A stretch of 64,000 nt of DNA from Ecdyonurus torrentis (taxonomy: Eukaryota; Arthropoda; Insecta; Ephemeroptera; Heptageniidae), in NCBI GenBank assembly GCA_949318235.1, contig OX439127.1:17357673-17421672 (forward strand). Direction: 5' to 3'. Positions 1 through 15,922 of the stretch are shown here, in pieces; positions within the stretch are counted from its first letter, which is position 1, and each line of letters begins with the position of its first letter. The notes under the pieces were generated by a model. That model searched no databases, was not told where the DNA came from, and saw nothing but the letters and a program-made list of their open reading frames with translations. A program made the translations under genes and the position numbers.

Positions 1-3034
<3,034 letters not shown>

Positions 3035-3561
3035 AAACTAATTTTCGGTTACGTGGGTGAATTGGATGCGAGCTATTTAATACTTATCAAAGTGGTGATA
3101 TATATAAAAAACTAACTTTTTGTATTTTTTTTTTTAGTTATTACTGGTTAATCAATATAAAATTCTGTTTGTTAATTTTAAATTACATAATTTTTTTTTT
3201 TTACATCGTTACAATGACGTGGTATTTGACATTAATGTCTCATCAAATTATAATCAAAAAATTTCAATTGCGTTCCACATAATTTATTTCAACTAGTATT
3301 AAATTTATCATTCAATATACTGTAATGTTCTATTTTACGCTTATGCCTTTTTAACTTATATGTAAGTAGAATTTTTCATAACATATAAGCTGCTTTTACT
3401 AAATTGACGAAAATAATATAAACGGTTATAAATGAACTTCTCTTCAATTTTTCTAATTTTTTTTTATTTGTGGATTGTATGAGAAGTCTATAGATAAAAT
3501 CTCTTTTTACGATAGTTTTTTAAAATAGTTTTATATTGTTTTTTTATGTGAATACGTAAAT

Positions 3562-3692
<131 letters not shown>

Positions 3693-4304
3693 TTAAAAGT
3701 TACGAGATTATTAAAATAGATTTCATCAAGAATTTTAATTCAAACCATCAGAGTGTAATTTTGTTACGCAAAAGTTGACTTAATTGTGCTCCTGTGAAAC
3801 ATTATAATAATGATAAGCTTTAAAAGGAATCATTGATCTGATATTTAATTTCATTATATATAAAAAGAATGTACGTTCTAATTAAAATTTAATTTAATAT
3901 TTATAGTGGATATAACAAAATCTATATGAGTTATGATATATAGAATACAAATATCAGAAAACTAGATTTCCACCCTTTTAAATTATTTTTAATATCGTTT
4001 CCACATAGCACGCGTTCTCGTCCTCGACAAAGACAAATATATAAATACGAGACATGTGCTATGTAAATTATATAATAATTTACTTCGCATCTATCACACT
4101 TTTTTTTTTTTTTTCATTAATAATTAAATATGAAAATATGATGTAAAAGGAGCAATTATAAAGAGAATTGTAGATTAGAAAATAAAAATGTGTCGATAGA
4201 ACAAAGAGATGGCATTACAAAAAAAAAAAAATGACAAGGATTAAACTGACGGGATATCCGAGTCTGGTTCTTTTTCCCCCAATAGATCAGTTATTATAGA
4301 GTCA

Positions 4305-4400
4305 TAAGTGGTAGCGGGAGAAGAGAGATCGTTCGTACGCCGCCACAGGCACCACCGAGTGAACAAGCGCGCGCGGTCTGTCCCCTCAAACTGCGTGCTT
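4305..4400. other. GC-rich, CpG-containing block downstream of the 4.6-kb exon
   Basis: About 95 bp stand out from the AT-rich surroundings, with CGCC, CGCGCGCG and several further CpG dinucleotides. If the minus-strand exon at 4584-4644 is real, this lies in its first intron and could be an intronic regulatory element or an alternative promoter. No open frame with good splice sites was found on either strand. Confidence 0.3.
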
Positions 4401-4583
4401 TTTTTATTTTTTTTTTTTTACGAACATCTAAACTTTAACATTTGACCTGTAAGATAAAATATAAAGTAATTTGTTTGACACTTAAATATAGTGACACTTC
4501 CATATTCGCATATTTTAATCATGAGTCTCAATAAGCATGATATAATGTATATTAAATTGTTATAATATATGAATGAATTTTAC

Positions 4584-4644
4584 CTTGATAGAGGAGGCAG
4601 GTGGCCGCGAGAAAGCTGATGAGTGTGTTAGTGTTGAATGCCAT
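4584..4644 (-). CDS. Candidate first coding exon with signal peptide (gene unidentified)
   Basis: Read on the minus strand, an ATG at 4644 opens 20 codons, MAFNTNTLISFLAATCLLYQ, plus one base. A GTAAAA splice donor follows at 4583. The peptide has a short polar start and a hydrophobic core (LISFLAATCLL), which is the pattern of a secretory signal peptide. A phase-1 intron just after a signal peptide is the usual architecture of genes for secreted or cell-surface proteins with phase-1 modules. The exon lies in a short island of higher GC, behind a TATA-like element (4749-4756) and a CpG-rich block (5262-5480). The start sits in TGCATCATGG, with G at +4 but a weak -3 base. No downstream exon was found between 1 and 4300, so the rest of the gene probably lies beyond the left edge. 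The family cannot be named from 20 residues, and the exon itself needs transcript support. Confidence 0.45.
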
Positions 4645-4721
4645 GATGCAAGTGACTTCACGTGATTCCTAGTCAGCAGTGACACTAGCGGTGACACGGG
4701 ACGCACACTTGTCGCTGCTTC

Positions 4722-4756
4722 AACCGCACTTGAGGCACAAGTTTCTCAAATATATA
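4722..4756 (-). promoter_or_regulatory. TATA-like core promoter for the minus-strand exon
   Basis: On the minus strand TATATATT (4756-4749) lies about 25 bases before a TCAAG sequence near 4731, a plausible initiator. This would give a 5' UTR of roughly 85 bases before the ATG at 4644. TATA-like strings are common by chance in this AT-rich DNA; what supports this one is its spacing and position next to a candidate exon. Confidence 0.25.
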
Positions 4757-5261
4757 ACTTGTGATTTAATAAGTGACCTACGCCAACAGGTTTAAATTTA
4801 TTAGGGCTTCACTTTTGCTTGTTAGCAATCAAATGCCCAATAAATGTTGCGGGAAAATTTAAACAATATATTTTCAAACAAAATCTATTATTGTTGTATT
4901 ACTTTCAAACATGCAATGTTTATTAAAGAGTTTATTTAAATAAAAAATTAATAGTCTTAAAAAATTAAAAATATAGAAATGTAAATTTTTTAGATTTTCA
5001 GTTCTGTTAAAAAATTGTTTATTGCAATTCAACTTTTTTTGAGAGAATTTTATGTCTTCCTTTTTTATATTATATATTTTCTTTAACTTACTATTTTCAC
5101 ATTCATCACTTACTATCTACAGTTCAAAACTTTTTTAAAAAGAAGAAAAATAAGTTTTTCAACTATGATAAAGTGGGATAATATTGTTTTATTCCTTAAT
5201 ACTTTTGTTGCAGCACTGCACTGTATCCAAGAATGAGTGACAATATGAAGAAGTCCGGTAA

Positions 5262-5480
5262 TAGTTGTCGCTCACGTGACGAGAACGAAGTGTACGCCGC
5301 GCGCACACTGCACGTGTACACGTCTACCCGGCGTCGCGGTCGGGGATAGAATGTGTTCAACTAGGGGATGTAATGTAAAGCAGCGTAGTGAGGCGCGCGC
5401 GCGCCCACTGACTTGACGTGGTGCCGCGCAAAGCACAGCGCACTCTGCTAGCCTTGCCCGCCCGCCTGCGTGCCACTCGT
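5262..5480. promoter_or_regulatory. CpG-rich block, promoter or enhancer candidate
   Basis: This is the most GC-rich stretch of the left third of the window. It has GCCGCGCGCAC, GGCGTCGCGGTCGGGG and GGCGCGCGCGCGCCC, plus the E-box type strings CACGTG and CACGTGT. On the minus strand a TCAGTGG initiator-like site occurs near 5409. It lies about 650 bp upstream of the ATG at 4644, so it could be the promoter of that gene with an untranslated first exon, or a proximal enhancer. No coding frame is evident. Confidence 0.4.
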
Positions 5481-6059
5481 TAAGGTGGATTTACATGAAA
5501 TAGTGACAGCGGAACAAAAACGCGCATTAACGTAATTTCAAGGTGACATCAACGTTACAAATGTACGGAAAAGTTGCATATACATACTACAACTGTTGCA
5601 TAATTCATTTTCATTTATTATAATATATATTTCCTGTATAAAAGAGGGGGTTCTTTTTGTTATATTTTTCATCTTATAGTGCTTTAAAATAGAACAACCT
5701 ATGAGATGCATACTATGGCAAAATAGTTCCTGTCCTACTGTCTTATATATTATTCTCTCATGTTATACTCAATTTTATGTATGCATTTTTATGCATAAAT
5801 ATATAAACCAAAAATATGTCACACTCAATGCATTCAAAAGTTAAATAGATTACCAAATATTTACTATGTATATATTTTTTTTTACCAAACTGGTCTATAC
5901 TCTTTATACTTGACACAAATAAGTAATAATAATACATTCTGATAGTCATGATGAATATCAAGTAGTTTTTATTTATTTATATACCAATAAAGAATTTTTA
6001 TCTTTTCGTTCTTAAAAAAGCAACAATCTTTAAATATTATAAGTATATACTATAAACCA

Positions 6060-6676
6060 ACCCTGTCATCATCTTACTTCCGGCCTGCGCGCACGGTATA
6101 CAAAATCTACGACACACGCAAACATCCTGCAGTGTATGCAACCAGTTGAGCATTTCTGTCGCACAAATTGCATACCTTCTATGAATGCAGGGGCGCCCAT
6201 CAGTCGTATAAAAAAAAAAAAAAAAAAAAAAAAAGCACATTTTTCAATTTAAAACTAATTTTTAATTAATTAATAAAAAGATAATTAAAAATGTCAAATC
6301 ATGTCTTGTGCACTTAATATAAAGCGCATTCAATCAAAAACCACACTCTACGCTTCATGTATGTGTCCCGCATACAAGACGGCGTGTCAAAGAACAATCG
6401 TGTGTCTCTTGCTTTATACCTGCTTATCTAGGCTAGCTAACTTCCTACCTGTATGCCTCACAAGTTAACTAAAAAGACCACAGCTTTGTAATTAGTGAGT
6501 GGACAAGAAGCAGCTTGTATTGGGATTGGCGCGTGTCCTCTCTCATTGACGCCCTCTTGGAAGTAACATGCGACACACGTTTCTCTTCTTCTCCCAGGTA
6601 GCAAGCCAAGCAAGCACAACCCGGTCACAAGTCACTCTCAACCACTTCACAAAATAAAGACTTGGAAAAAAAAAAA
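6060..6676. other. Mixed-complexity DNA with two A tracts
   Basis: Two segments of normal complexity each end in an A tract. The first, 6060-6208, is followed by about 26 A. The second, 6300-6665, contains AATAAA at 6653-6658 followed eight bases later by 11 A. The arrangement resembles retroposed sequence, but I found no second copy in the window, no promoter boxes of a tRNA-derived SINE and no target duplication. Regulatory sequence is equally possible. Confidence 0.25.
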
Positions 6677-7916
6677 CTACTAGCATTGCTAACTCTTATG
6701 TTTTGTCTTCTTTAATTTATTTCCTAATGAAAATGTTATGCTCATTAAATAAGATTTTTTTTTTAAATAGATTATTAAAGAGAGAGAGAGAGAGAGATAT
6801 GATTCAATATATTCATGGTACAATGCACTAACAATAATAATAATAATAATGTATATCTTATTATCGTATTGATATAGGTAATCAATAATTATTTTACTCG
6901 GTAAATAATTACTTTATATTGATTGTTATGCTTAACAGAAAGTCTACTGGGAGCTACTGCAGTACTATGTTTGTGATGTCATATCTCTGAAAGTCATAAT
7001 ATTGCTCAGTGAACAATTTAACAATAACATCAAGTCTTATTTACCTGCTATAATTAACTGAGCTATATATTTGTATATTTTATTTAAATAAAAATGTTCA
7101 AATATTATATACATTTATTAATATATATCTGTGGTACATAATGAATTTAAATTATTAATAGTCATTTAAAAGGTCGATTAAACCGTAGCTTTTAAAATAG
7201 AACGCAGATGATGAAACTTATTTAAGTGTAAGAGAAGGTAATAATTTGCTCCCTAAGTCAGAAACATTTACTGCTACTTTGTCACTAAGCCGACAAACTG
7301 ATCAAGATAATCCGCTATTTAAAGTATATGTAAAACTGATTCTTAGTGTTAAATACTCCCCTGCTGACAATTTGCGAGCAAACTTAAACACCGACCAGTT
7401 TGTTATACATAGATTTGGTAGTTTCACTTTAACACTAAACTAATGCGCCAATCTTTGATAAATTTATTTACTTTTAACTAATTGGTTATTATAAAATTTT
7501 AATATTTCTTACTTAATAAATAATTTTAAAAAATAAATTTTTACATTAAGAATAATGAAATACAAATTGTTAAAACATTTTATATTTAAGTCAGGGCTTA
7601 ATATAGAAGATAAAAAGTTGTTTGACTTTTGTCTATGTAAAACATATAGCAAAATTTACATCTCAGTCTTTACTAAATACAAGGGTATTGAAAATTTATA
7701 TTATCTCTTTAAATAATAACAAGAGTATCTTGATGATGCTAGTTTTGTTGAATACGTTAAAGCTTATCCTCATTTACGATCAAGTAGATAGAACAACAAC
7801 ATACGAAGTGAATATAGCTTTTCATAGAAGCATGATATGACAATCTGTGCTATTATATAGATAGAGATTTGTTTCGTTTGTAGTATCAACTCCAGGATGG
7901 CTTACCATGTGTACAT

Positions 7917-8083
<167 letters not shown>

Positions 8084-8264
8084 GTGCACCCCAAAGAGCA
8101 ACAATGCGCTCATCTCGCAAGTGACAGCTGGTATGCGTGGAGAAACACACAAGTGGATATAACTAGTTGTGCGCCACATTAGCTGTATACCACTTACTCA
8201 TACTCAATTCAAGAAAGTATCTTACTTGAGTATCTAAAATTTACACTCTCAACATACCTTTAAG

Positions 8265-8267
<3 letters not shown>

Positions 8268-8340
<73 letters not shown>
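8268..8340. repeat. (CT)n microsatellite, about 73 bp
   Basis: This is a pure CT array about 190 bp downstream of the preceding, larger CT array. Confidence 0.97.
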
Positions 8341-8343
<3 letters not shown>

Positions 8344-8980
8344 AAGTAACGTTTAGACAACAAACTCTCTTAACTAAAGCAATTTGACAAAATGCAAACT
8401 AATTACAATGTACAAGACTTGAAGTTTACCAGGTCAGTTCATGCATAAAGTCTTAACATAAATTTCTCATTTAATGTTCAAGTAAATATATAGTAATGTA
8501 ATGACAGAGCATCGTACACATCTAGATGTATAGTATAGTATTTTCATCGTTGTCATCAAATGTTAACTATCTAATCAAGCCTTATTCTAAACTTTATTTA
8601 CATATCTAACTTGATATTATACGATTTAGAAAATAAGAAAATATTTGAGCTAATTTTCAACAGGTTCGTAGAGAGAAAAGGAAATGAAAAGCCTTTACAA
8701 AACGACGTAACTTGACAAATTAAACTTCCTTTGCCATGTGAATTAATATTCATCATCAGATAAGCAAGATATGGACAAAATAATGTACCATCTCTAAAGC
8801 AATTAAAATCCTTCTCATAGGCAAAAGTTCATCGATCGTGTATTAACATTACATTCACATTCCAAAATATCGTCATACATTTGGATTGAATTTCAAACAA
8901 GGATTCCGAAGAGAGTAAATACTTTATAAACAATAAAAATTGAAAAGAAATATATAAAAACCTAGAAGTCGTTAAAAATA

Positions 8981-9024
<44 letters not shown>

Positions 9025-9108
9025 ATTGAGAGGATTTGTTTTTGTTTGATATTTGTAAAACGTTTTAAAGAGGGATGGAGGGAATGGTAAAAGAACGAGT
9101 GAGGGAGA

Positions 9109-9161
<53 letters not shown>

Positions 9162-9745
9162 AACGCTAATATTTCATTAAGTACAATTAGAAATAAGTAA
9201 ATCGCAGTATCAACATTTACAATGACTTAAAATTAATTATCTACAGATCTCGTTTGTTAATACCAGGTTCTATCCCTTGATCTCTAAAATTATCACAGAC
9301 TGAATGGGTTATCATTCATTATCATTTAGGCTAATTATTCATTCCGAAATATGTACATAGTAACATTTGATGGGAAGGAAATCTAATAAAACACATTATT
9401 TTCACTTTTTTATGAAAAGGCAGTGTAGCAAAATAAAACTCTCTCTCTCTCTCGTGCGTAATTACATTTCTTTGTCATAAGATTTTTTTTCAAGATTTTA
9501 TCAAACACAACCAATATATCGTAACTATAACGATTGCTCGACTTTTTTATAACAATAAATTAACAAATGTATTGTTTTTAATAATTTCAAAAACTTTCAA
9601 ATTTACTTAATTCGTTAATTCATATAAAAGTATAAAACTATGTAGAAAGTTATTAAAGAAAATAATATTCATATTATATAACTAAATAAAATTAAAACCG
9701 AAAATATAATTCAATTATTATTACATGTTTAAAATTATATTAATG
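8341..9745. other. AT-rich stretch with small (AT)n and (GA)n arrays
   Basis: It holds an AT array at 8987-9020 and an imperfect GGGAGA/GA array at 9103-9158. The rest is AT-rich sequence with no supported gene. Confidence 0.55.
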
Positions 9746-9985
9746 TTAAAATTTGATTGTAATATTTGATTCAAATATACGGGAACAAAATGTTGCTATG
9801 GGAGTCCACGTGGACTTGATTTTGCTCATACACAACGCATCATCTTTTGGCCTTTGTATCTGTATAGCTGCTGCTTGGTGCGTCCCTTGGTGAAACAATA
9901 CTCTCTGAGTTGCACTCGCTTGACATTCTTGCCATTCAATTAAACAGACAATACCAAAACTATAGCTCTGGGAGGACCAACACAT
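9746..9985 (-). CDS. Hypothetical 79-codon ORF, possible exon or gene fragment
   Basis: An ATG at 9985 opens 79 codons of normal amino-acid complexity, starting MCWSSQSYSFGIVC and containing the stretch RPKDDALCMSKIKSTWTP. The block 9780-9990 has higher GC and no simple sequence, unlike its flanks. In the same place another minus-strand frame is also open for about 30 codons (KGRTKQQLYRYKGQK), so the correct frame is not certain. No family was recognised, and no convincing acceptor or donor bounds it. A decayed transposable-element ORF is a good alternative. Confidence 0.15.
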   Translation of the reverse strand: MCWSSQSYSFGIVCLIEWQECQASATQRVLFHQGTHQAAAIQIQRPKDDALCMSKIKSTWTPIATFCSRIFESNITIKF

Positions 9986-10292
9986 GCCATTCGTTTTACT
10001 TTCCTAATATTTTTATTATTTAACATAAATAAATATACTCAAACTCCCTGTTTGAAAAATTAAATATGAGGTAGTACTCATACATATATAGTAAATATGT
10101 ATTTTTTTTTTATATAAATATATAATTTTTTTTATTTCATTTTATGAACTATTAATTTTAAAAGTAATTAATTTAAATGCTATGGTAATAAATTAGAAAG
10201 TAAATTTTGGTTTGTTTTGGTGACGGTGCACGCAGTATAATATATTGTGAATGCATAATGATATGTTGACTCAACTAGCCAGCTGTCGTTAG

Positions 10293-10339
<47 letters not shown>

Positions 10340-11168
10340 GGACTTGCGGTGCTACTGGTAAAGAAACTGAAGGAAGGAGGGAGTTCCCCTCTAATGATTG
10401 TGATGCTGACTCGGACATTGAGTGTGGGTGGTGCGTGTGAGTGTGTAAATTAAAGTACCCAGCTTTACTGCTTACTGTAATGCTCACCTGCATAATGCTC
10501 TAATGTAAATTAAAATTGCAATATCATCATTACGTACTTACATAATTAAATAATAAATAACAACGTTACATAGAAAATGTATATAAGAAACAATATTTCA
10601 ATACATATAATACGTAAAGTATTGTTTAATTTACTGAATATATATGTATATATATATTTTTTTTGTTTATTAATATTACACGATCGTTTTACATATTATG
10701 TGAGTGTGTTCATTTTCCCCCAATAAATTTATAAACTTACAAAAAGGGGGGAAAATAGAAATTTTTATAATGATAAAAAGATGACATATGATTAACGATA
10801 TACCTAAAAAAAAAAAAAAAATTTTCTTTTAAATGGATATTATGTATATATTTTTTAGTATATTTTTTATTAATAATATAATTTATATTTTTATTGACTT
10901 CAATTCAATGATATATTTTTATTTTTGTAACTAGCAAGTTACCATTAACATTTTTTGTTTCTTAAAATCACTTCTCCTTCTCTGTAATGTTGTTGACAAA
11001 CTGCTCTAGTCTATTGATTACAATTTTAGGATGATTGCGTAATTTAACCTACTAAATTAGTTTTGTTTAAGACTTTTGGTGTTGTCGAAACTCAAACTTT
11101 TAAGCCTGGGATGTTAAATGTTACAACATTTTACTTTTCTTTCTACTTTTTCTTTCTTTCTTTCCTTC

Positions 11169-11199
<31 letters not shown>

Positions 11200-12492
11200 T
11201 CCAAATAACATAGTAACTTCAGTAGTTTGTAAAAAAGTTTGTACGTATTGTATTTAAAATTTCATTTCCTAATTTTGTTGAGGGGCAAATATACGGAGAA
11301 AAAGTAGGGTATTTTTATACACAATAAGAGTATGTTTTATGTATGTACGTACGTAAACAATTAAAAACTCAACCATCATGATGATTCACTAGATTTATTA
11401 CAATAATAATTCTTTTGTAATTAATATACAATATTTAATTTTTGTTTATAAATTTGATGTTTTCTTGAAGGGTGCTTGATTGTCACGTAATAATACAATA
11501 CATACGTACTGTATGTAAGCTTTATGTATAATATGTGTGCGTGTGTGCGTGACTCTGGGTGGAGGGTTCGTGCATGTATGCCTTTCTCTCTCTCTCTCTC
11601 TCTCTCTCAGAAGACACCCAGAACGATTGTTACATGCTCTTGTTGCATCAATATCGCGTCTCTCTTACGCTATAAAATATATGAAAATTGGTAACATGTA
11701 CGCAGAGATCTTTTATAGTGTGTTGTTAATATTCATAAAGTGTATTATTATACACATTTGTACCGTTTCCCTATTCCTTTCAAAATTTATGAAATAAAAA
11801 GATAATGGAATATAACTTTCTTACATTGTTTTTAACTTCTTTTTCTTATTATTATTATTTTTTTTAATTCCTCTTTTTAAAAAAAAAAAGAGCATAATTA
11901 AATTTCATAAAATTATAATTATAACAATAAAATATAAATGATAATTATTATTAGTTATTATATGAATAAAATTCAAAAAGTTTTCTATTTTAATTTCTAA
12001 AATTTATATATTTATAACAATAATTATAATTTAATGTAAAGTTATAAAGTAAAAGGTAATGCAAACAAAAGGAAGAGTAACAAAATACACGAAAATCTTC
12101 TATTTGAGACATTTGAAGATGAAGAAAGCGAGTTAATCTCAAACTTTAGATTGTTATTTGCTTAAGTCTTTAAACCTTAAAAGCGTATTATACAAGATTC
12201 TATATTATAATGATCGTTTGTCTTTTACCACATTATACGACAAGAAAATGAAATTTTCGTCATTTTTAAAATATTAATCTTGCATATATGGCATTCCTTT
12301 GTAACGGTGCTGGTTCATATCTCTTAAAAAGATATGACTATATAAAATAATACATTATATAAAATGAGCTAAGTTTTAATATTTTTATTTTTTATATTAT
12401 TATACATTATTATTTTTATTTATTAAACCAACAAACTAACAATAACATTAAGTCATTTGATAGCAGAAAAGTTGCTAACGTAACGTGGATAA
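9986..12492. other. AT-rich stretch with short SSRs, no supported gene
   Basis: It contains (GA)n at 10296-10336, a run of 27 A at 11169-11195 and (CT)n at 11584-11608. On the minus strand ATGCAG|GTGAGC near 10488 is a good donor consensus right after an ATG, but no supporting exon context was found. Confidence 0.5.
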
Positions 12493-12611
12493 ATGCTGGT
12501 TAAGCAATGCCAGCTGGGTGCCTCGAGGGTTGCGCGAAGCGTGGGCGCGTACGCGGGTTGTGGGGGTACTCAAGTATTGCTATCTTCTAACTTAAAGTCA
12601 CGTAGCAATGG

Positions 12612-12717
<106 letters not shown>

Positions 12718-13935
12718 AATCCATGATTGTAAAGAAGCGGGAACAGAAGGAGCAATGAGAACGGAGCAATGACACAAAATGTTGAGCTATACACTCGAAG
12801 AATCGGTCAAGTGCTTTAGCTTCAATCGTCTCCAAAAGGACAGCAAAATGCCGCGCTACTTGAGATACAGCAACGCTCCAATATACGTGACAAATCAAAA
12901 AATTGCTGCTTTTTTTTCCCATGAAGAATAATAAGAATATGAAATACAATACTGTACAAAGTGCTAACAAAATACTAAAATAAAGCAATTTTATTGTAAA
13001 ATTGTAGTGATACATTATTTTTATACTGTACTGTGATTTTCTAGACTATAGGGCAGAAACGATACAGGAATCTGTTATCAACAACTAACACAATTTTAAT
13101 AATAAATTTTGAATTTCAAATTTCTCCCCTTATATTTAAAACTTTGAAATGACATTAAGTAAATGTTCGAAGAATGCCAACGCATTATATACTCACTGAT
13201 AATAAATATATATTTTGATCAAAATTGGCCGTATTCTTTGTTAAAAGACTTTAAAATTATAATTTACTTCGCAATGAAGTATAATATGACCTATATAACC
13301 TATTTGCAACAATGAAATAAAAATAGTTTACATCAGGAATAATTATATAGCATTTTAAAACCTTTTTAACATGTTATGTGATACCATAGTATTATTATAG
13401 ACGCTTAAAACTATAAAGTAGCTAAGATTTCATAGCATAATGAATCATTAGCATGTTTGTAAACATTAAAAAAATGATTCATTATTATTTTACATTTATG
13501 TGTGTACAAAAATTTGCTTATGTAAATAAAGGCAGAAGAGAAGGGTTAAAATAGCAGGGGTCTATGCAACCAACATAATCATAGATTCAAAGAAAAACGT
13601 CATAAAAAAAAGGGTCTTGGAGGGGGTGGGGAAAAGAAAGAAAGAAAAAAGAGGAAGGAAAAAATATGGAATATGAAACGTGCAACACTAATTAATCATG
13701 TCTTATATATACTCATAAATGTCTTAAAATTTAGTCACGAAACTTTTTATAATTTAACGTGTACAGTATAGTAATTTACACGATAATTTTTTTCTTTCTT
13801 CTTATCTATGCAGACTACATTTATATAAATATATACAAATAGTTACCCCTAAAAATTGGGTATATTTTTTTGAATGTGCGTGTTTATGCATGTTACTTTT
13901 TACGCAGGCTTAATGATTAAATTTTGAAATATAAT

Positions 13936-13939
<4 letters not shown>

Positions 13940-14006
<67 letters not shown>
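13940..14006. repeat. (CT)n microsatellite, about 67 bp
   Basis: This is a pure CT array. The flanks from 13016 to 14540 are AT-rich with no supported gene; a G-rich purine patch lies at 13605-13670. Confidence 0.97.
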
Positions 14007-14013
<7 letters not shown>

Positions 14014-14558
14014 TATACATATTTCGGAGATCAAAGAATCCTAAAATTTACACAGTGTAAAGTTATTATTTAATACATTCTGGCATAGTGTTTTCCTCCT
14101 ATCACTGTTGATATTAGAAATCTCATTTGTGTTGTATATAAATATTTTTTTTTGTTACATAATATTTTGCATAGAAATTTCAAACAAAGATATTTTAAAA
14201 TTTTTTTAAAATAAAGTTCTTTTATTATTATGATTTTATAAGGTCTGTTTCTGTAGTAGTATCGATCATCTTTATTTAAATTTTGTCCATTGTTTACAAG
14301 ACTATGTTATATAATAAGCTTCTTTTTTTTTTAGTCCATAATATATATAAAGTAACATTAATTTTCACTTTTGTTAAAGAATAATTAGTATGAAGAGATA
14401 TTATAATGTAAACATAAACATGTTATTAACTTTCATTTAATCCTTGTGATTTGTATATAAAACAAGCAAGAAAAATTTAACGTTTATAAAAAATAGGTAT
14501 TTAAATATAGGTTTATTACTCTTTATTTACAGTACATATAGTATGTGTTTGTATGTAT

Positions 14559-14703
<145 letters not shown>

Positions 14704-15353
14704 GTATATATATAATGTATTATATTATAATATAATAAAATTTCTTGTACCAATAACTGAATTTATAAATTGATAATAGCTATTAAAAATTAAAAATAAT
14801 ATATAAAATATTAACTTTTCTTAATTATATCCTAGGTAGTAATTGATTACATTATTGTTAACTTAAAAATATATTTTAATTTTATAAGTTTACATAGTAA
14901 TATTTTCTATCAGAAAAAAACTGTTTATAAAATTTGGATAAAATGTTAATTTTATAGTTTAAAAAAAAAAAAAAAAAATTGTGTAAAACGAAAACATGAA
15001 TGTTAAGTTTTTAGTCAGCAAGTGATTGTAGTTTATAATAATATTTTAGTAGTATCTCATTATATATTAGGGTAAAGCTATTTTTGGTTCTTAAAATTAC
15101 ACCGACATGAATAACTTATATAGATATATAAATATATATTATATATAAATATATCTAGGTATATTGTTATCATGTACAATTATACAATAAGTTAAAATTA
15201 TGTAAATATATTAGACTTATTACATAATATTTATGTATAATATCATGTTAAATAAATGTATTAATTATATTAATAAAAATATTAAAGTTGATTGAATATA
15301 TGAATAAAAATTATATATAAACACACACACACACACAGATATATAATATATTT

Positions 15354-15418
<65 letters not shown>

Positions 15419-15840
15419 AAAGATATATTATATACTTAATAAGGTATGTAGTTTGATTACTTTTTAAAATTATTCTACGTTGGTTTATAAAATTATCTTT
15501 ATATAAAGTGAAATTCTAGAATTAATGATGACTGATCATATTAACGCACAGCTTGCTTTATAATAATAATAATACCTTTCTTATATATATATATACACAT
15601 AGAAAGAATATATGTACGTGAAATACAAAGAACTCTATAGAAAAAAAAGGAGAGAAAGAAAGAAAAAAGAAAAATTATAGAGCACAAATGAATACGGTGG
15701 GAAAAGAAAGGAAAATATAAGAGAGCCAGAGAGACAATTCACTCTATTGTAATGATTAATGGAGATATCCTGCATTAATAAAGCTTGGCTAACATAATGA
15801 GCATATAACGTGCGTGCCGTCTCTTGGTGGGCACAGGAGA

Positions 15841-15844
<4 letters not shown>
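14704..15844. other. AT-rich stretch, no gene seen
   Basis: It contains short (AC)n at about 15320-15337 and an interrupted (AT)n array at 15351-15419. No open frame looks coding. Confidence 0.6.

Positions 15845-15920
<76 letters not shown>
15845..15920. repeat. (GA)n microsatellite, about 76 bp
   Basis: This is a pure GA array. An unrelated run of 27 T lies downstream at 16132-16158. Confidence 0.97.
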
Positions 15921-15922
<2 letters not shown>

